A stretch of 14,015 nucleotides of DNA from Pseudomonadota bacterium (GTDB lineage Bacteria; Pseudomonadota; Alphaproteobacteria; Rhizobiales; Phreatobacteraceae), in NCBI GenBank assembly GCA_023416965.1, contig JAEZGJ010000061.1, forward strand, positions 1-14,015, read 5' to 3'. The notes under the pieces are model-generated. The model saw nothing but the letters and a program-made list of their open reading frames with translations. It was not told the origin of the DNA and searched no databases. Shown here piece after piece: positions 11,708 through 14,015 of this stretch (the first letter of the stretch is position 1; each line of letters starts with the position of its first letter). A program made the position numbers and the translations under genes.

Positions 11708-14015
11708 GTGTCGTCCCTTCCCCGCTTCGAGGCTCCCTATGCCGAGGCCGACGAGGCCGTCGCCCGCCGCCTCCTCGCCTCCGCGAGCCTGCCGCCGGAG
11801 GCGGAGGCGCGCATCGACACGCGCGCGCGCGACCTGATCGCCGCCATCCGGGCGAAGTCGGGCGGGCTCGGCGGCATCGAGGATTTCCTGCGCGAATATT
11901 CGCTGACCACCAAGGAGGGCCTCGCCCTCATGGTGCTGGCGGAGGCGCTGCTGCGGGTGCCGGATTCGCGCACGGCCGATGCGCTGATCGAGGACAAGCT
12001 GTCGGGCACCGACTGGGCGCATCGGGCGACCAAGTCGGAGGCCTGGCTGGTCTCGGCCTCGGCCTGGGCGCTGGGCGTCACCGCCCGCGTCATCCACCCC
12101 GGCGAGAGCCCGGAGGGCATCCTCGAGACGCTCGGCAAGCGGCTGGGCCTGCCCACTGTGCGCGCCGCGACGCGGCAGGCCATGCGCCTGCTCGGCTCGC
12201 ACTTCGTCCTCGGGCAGACCATTTCCGAGGCGCTGGGGCGCGCTGGCTCGGCCCGTCGCTTCCGCTATTCCTACGACATGCTGGGCGAGGGCGCGCGCAC
12301 CGCGGCCGATGCCGAGCGCTATCTCGCCTCCTACCACGACGCGATCGAAGCCATCGGCAAGGCGGCCGGCAACGAGCCGCTGCCGAACCGGCCGGGCATC
12401 TCGGTGAAGCTCTCGGCGCTGCATCCGCGCTACGAGGCGGTGAGCCGCGAGCGGGTCATGCGGGAGCTGGTGCCGAAGCTCCTCACGCTCGCCCAGGCGG
12501 CCAAGGCGCACGACCTCAACTTCACCGTCGACGCGGAGGAAGCCGACCGGCTGGAACTGTCGCTCGACGTCATCGCCGCCGTCCTCGCCGATACCTCGCT
12601 GGCCGGCTGGGACGGGTTCGGCCTCGCCGTCCAGGCCTACCAGAAGCGGGCGCTCGCGGTGATCGACTGGCTCGACGCGCTGGCGGCGCGACTCGACCGC
12701 AGGCTGATGGTCCGGCTCGTCAAGGGAGCCTACTGGGACACCGAGGTGAAGCGGGCGCAGGAGCGCGGCCTTCCCGACTTCCCGGTCTTCACCCGCAAGC
12801 CGATGACCGACCTCAACTACATGGCCTGCGCCCGGCGGCTGCTGGCGGCACGGCCGCGCATCTATCCGCAATTCGCCACCCACAATGCCCTGACCATCGC
12901 GACGATCCTTGAGGAGGCGGGGGGCGCCGAGGGCTACGAGTTCCAGCGCCTGCACGGCATGGGCGAGGCGCTCTACGACTCCCTGCTGGCGAAGCTACCC
13001 GAGGCCGCCTGCCGCACCTATGCGCCGGTCGGCGGCCATCGCGACCTCCTCGCCTATCTCGTCCGGCGCCTCCTCGAGAACGGCGCCAACTCCTCCTTCG
13101 TCTCGGCCTCGGCCGATCCGGCCGTGCCGGTGGAGAGTCTTCTGACCCGGCCACAGAGCTGGATCGGCAATGCCACGGACGCGCGGCCGCTGAAGCTGCC
13201 GCTGCCGAGGGACATCTACGCGCCGGGCCGGATCAATTCGGCCGGTGCCGAATTCGGGGACGCCAAGGCGCTCGCCGCCTTCCTCGCCGCGGTCCGGCAG
13301 GGCCCCGCCGGCTTTCCCGCCGGCGCCCGGCCGCTCGTCGGCGGCAAGGCGATGCGCGGCGCCATCCGCTCGGTGACGAGCCCGGTGGACGGTGCGGTGG
13401 TCGGCGCCGTGGAGGAGGCGGACGAGGCGGTGGTGAAGGCCGCCTTCGACCGCGCCTCCGAGGGGTTCAGAACCTGGAGCCGCACGGCGGCGAGCACCCG
13501 CGCCGAGGCGCTGGAAAGGCTCGCCGATGCGCTGGAGGCGGAGCGCGGCATGGTCTGCGCGCTGCTGGCGCGGGAGGCCGGCAAGACCCTGGACGACGGT
13601 GTCGCCGAGGTGCGCGAGGCGGTGGACTTCTGCCGCTACTACGCCCAGGAGGCGCGCCGGCATTTCGGCGAGGGCCTCGCCATGCCGGGCCCCACGGGCG
13701 AGGAGAACCGGCTCGTCCTGCGCGGCCGCGGTACCATCGTCTGCATCAGCCCGTGGAACTTTCCGCTCGCCATCTTCCTGGGCCAGGTGGCGGCGGCGCT
13801 CGCCGCCGGCAATGCCGTCGTCGCCAAGCCCGCCGAGCAGACGCCGCTGGTGGCCGCCGCCGCCGTGGCGCTCGCCCACCGGGCCGGCATTCCCGCCGAC
13901 GTGTTGGCTCTGGTGCCGGGCGACGGGCGCGTCGGCGCCCTGCTGGTCGGCGAGCCGCGGGTAGCGGGCGTCGCCTTCACCGGCTCGACCGAGGTGGCAG
14001 GCAAGATCAACCAGC
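11708..14015 (+). CDS. putA: Bifunctional proline dehydrogenase / L-glutamate-gamma-semialdehyde dehydrogenase, 3' end cut by the window
   Basis: PutA oxidises proline to P5C with FAD, then oxidises glutamate semialdehyde to glutamate with NAD. The frame is open for 769 codons to the window edge. An alpha-helical N-terminal region with FLREYSLTTKEGLALM (about 60-76) leads to the FAD-binding proline dehydrogenase barrel: YSYDMLGE, SVKLSALHPRY (232-242), RLVKGAYW (336-343), FATHNA (389-394) and YEFQRLHGMGE (410-420). The aldehyde dehydrogenase domain begins near 490-500 and shows PWNFPL (682-687), NAD-site K707 in AKPAEQTP and FTGSTEV (757-763). Its catalytic Cys and Glu lie beyond the edge. 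Translation starts at GTG 11708, and no ribbon-helix-helix domain precedes the helical region, so this PutA should not be a DNA-binding autorepressor; control is assigned to divergent PutR. Whether it is the short (about 1000 aa) or long form cannot be seen. Confidence 0.95.
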   Translation, partial: MSSLPRFEAPYAEADEAVARRLLASASLPPEAEARIDTRARDLIAAIRAKSGGLGGIEDFLREYSLTTKEGLALMVLAEALLRVPDSRTADALIEDKLSGTDWAHRATKSEAWLVSASAWALGVTARVIHPGESPEGILETLGKRLGLPTVRAATRQAMRLLGSHFVLGQTISEALGRAGSARRFRYSYDMLGEGARTAADAERYLASYHDAIEAIGKAAGNEPLPNRPGISVKLSALHPRYEAVSRERVMRELVPKLLTLAQAAKAHDLNFTVDAEEADRLELSLDVIAAVLADTSLAGWDGFGLAVQAYQKRALAVIDWLDALAARLDRRLMVRLVKGAYWDTEVKRAQERGLPDFPVFTRKPMTDLNYMACARRLLAARPRIYPQFATHNALTIATILEEAGGAEGYEFQRLHGMGEALYDSLLAKLPEAACRTYAPVGGHRDLLAYLVRRLLENGANSSFVSASADPAVPVESLLTRPQSWIGNATDARPLKLPLPRDIYAPGRINSAGAEFGDAKALAAFLAAVRQGPAGFPAGARPLVGGKAMRGAIRSVTSPVDGAVVGAVEEADEAVVKAAFDRASEGFRTWSRTAASTRAEALERLADALEAERGMVCALLAREAGKTLDDGVAEVREAVDFCRYYAQEARRHFGEGLAMPGPTGEENRLVLRGRGTIVCISPWNFPLAIFLGQVAAALAAGNAVVAKPAEQTPLVAAAAVALAHRAGIPADVLALVPGDGRVGALLVGEPRVAGVAFTGSTEVAGKINQ

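Noticed and set aside
11606..12955. A 449-codon minus-strand frame, and other frames across 11659-13964, opposite or out of phase with putA
   Set aside because: The frame from GTG 11708 encodes continuous PutA motifs to the window edge; the other frames have no motifs.
1..14015. Mobile elements, CRISPR arrays, tRNA or rRNA genes, integration sites
   Set aside because: No transposase or integrase motifs, regularly spaced repeats, tRNA-like ends or rRNA segments were seen, and base composition looks uniform.

Overview
The window is a very GC-rich (visibly well above 60 %), densely packed bacterial chromosome segment. The gene content points to an alphaproteobacterium, most likely Hyphomicrobiales (Rhizobiales): an NdvA/ChvA-type glucan exporter, a PutR (Lrp-type) gene divergent from a putA that has no ribbon-helix-helix domain, and a compact deo/cdd nucleoside-breakdown operon. 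The genus cannot be fixed from this sequence. No rRNA, tRNA, CRISPR array, insertion sequence or phage gene was seen.

Layout, left to right. (1) An intrinsic terminator for an upstream + strand gene (2-28) is followed by a 2-keto-4-pentenoate hydratase/fumarylacetoacetase-like enzyme (57-875, +). (2) A long hairpin (895-944) separates that gene from the convergent ndvA-like ABC exporter (955-2745, -). (3) A 134-nt spacer holding stem-loops and repeated GGCGTT sites lies between ndvA and the deo genes. (4) A minus-strand nucleoside operon is read right to left: MBL-fold hydrolase (8171-7431), cdd, purine nucleoside phosphorylase, deoC, deoA, deoB (ending at 2880). The last five genes overlap by 1-8 nt. 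(5) A 278-nt divergent control region (8172-8449) leads to an S45 penicillin-acylase-family Ntn hydrolase (8450-10795, +). (6) A small hypothetical ORF (10911-11108, +) follows. (7) putR (11576-11112, -) is divergent from putA (11708 to the right edge, +, cut off inside the aldehyde dehydrogenase domain).

How the genes work together. Cdd deaminates (deoxy)cytidine. DeoA and the purine phosphorylase split (deoxy)nucleosides into base and (deoxy)ribose-1-phosphate. DeoB moves the phosphate to C5, and DeoC cleaves deoxyribose-5-phosphate to acetaldehyde and glyceraldehyde-3-phosphate. The whole route from nucleoside to central carbon metabolism is therefore encoded, but no nucleoside transporter, uridine phosphorylase or dedicated repressor is in view. 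PutR/PutA is a proline-catabolic module in which PutR is expected to be the proline-responsive activator.

Most of the window is conventional catabolic metabolism. The points most worth a second look are the metallo-hydrolase heading the nucleoside operon, the repeat/hairpin cluster before ndvA, the operator-like repeats in the 278-nt divergent region, and the acylase that appears to lack any export signal.
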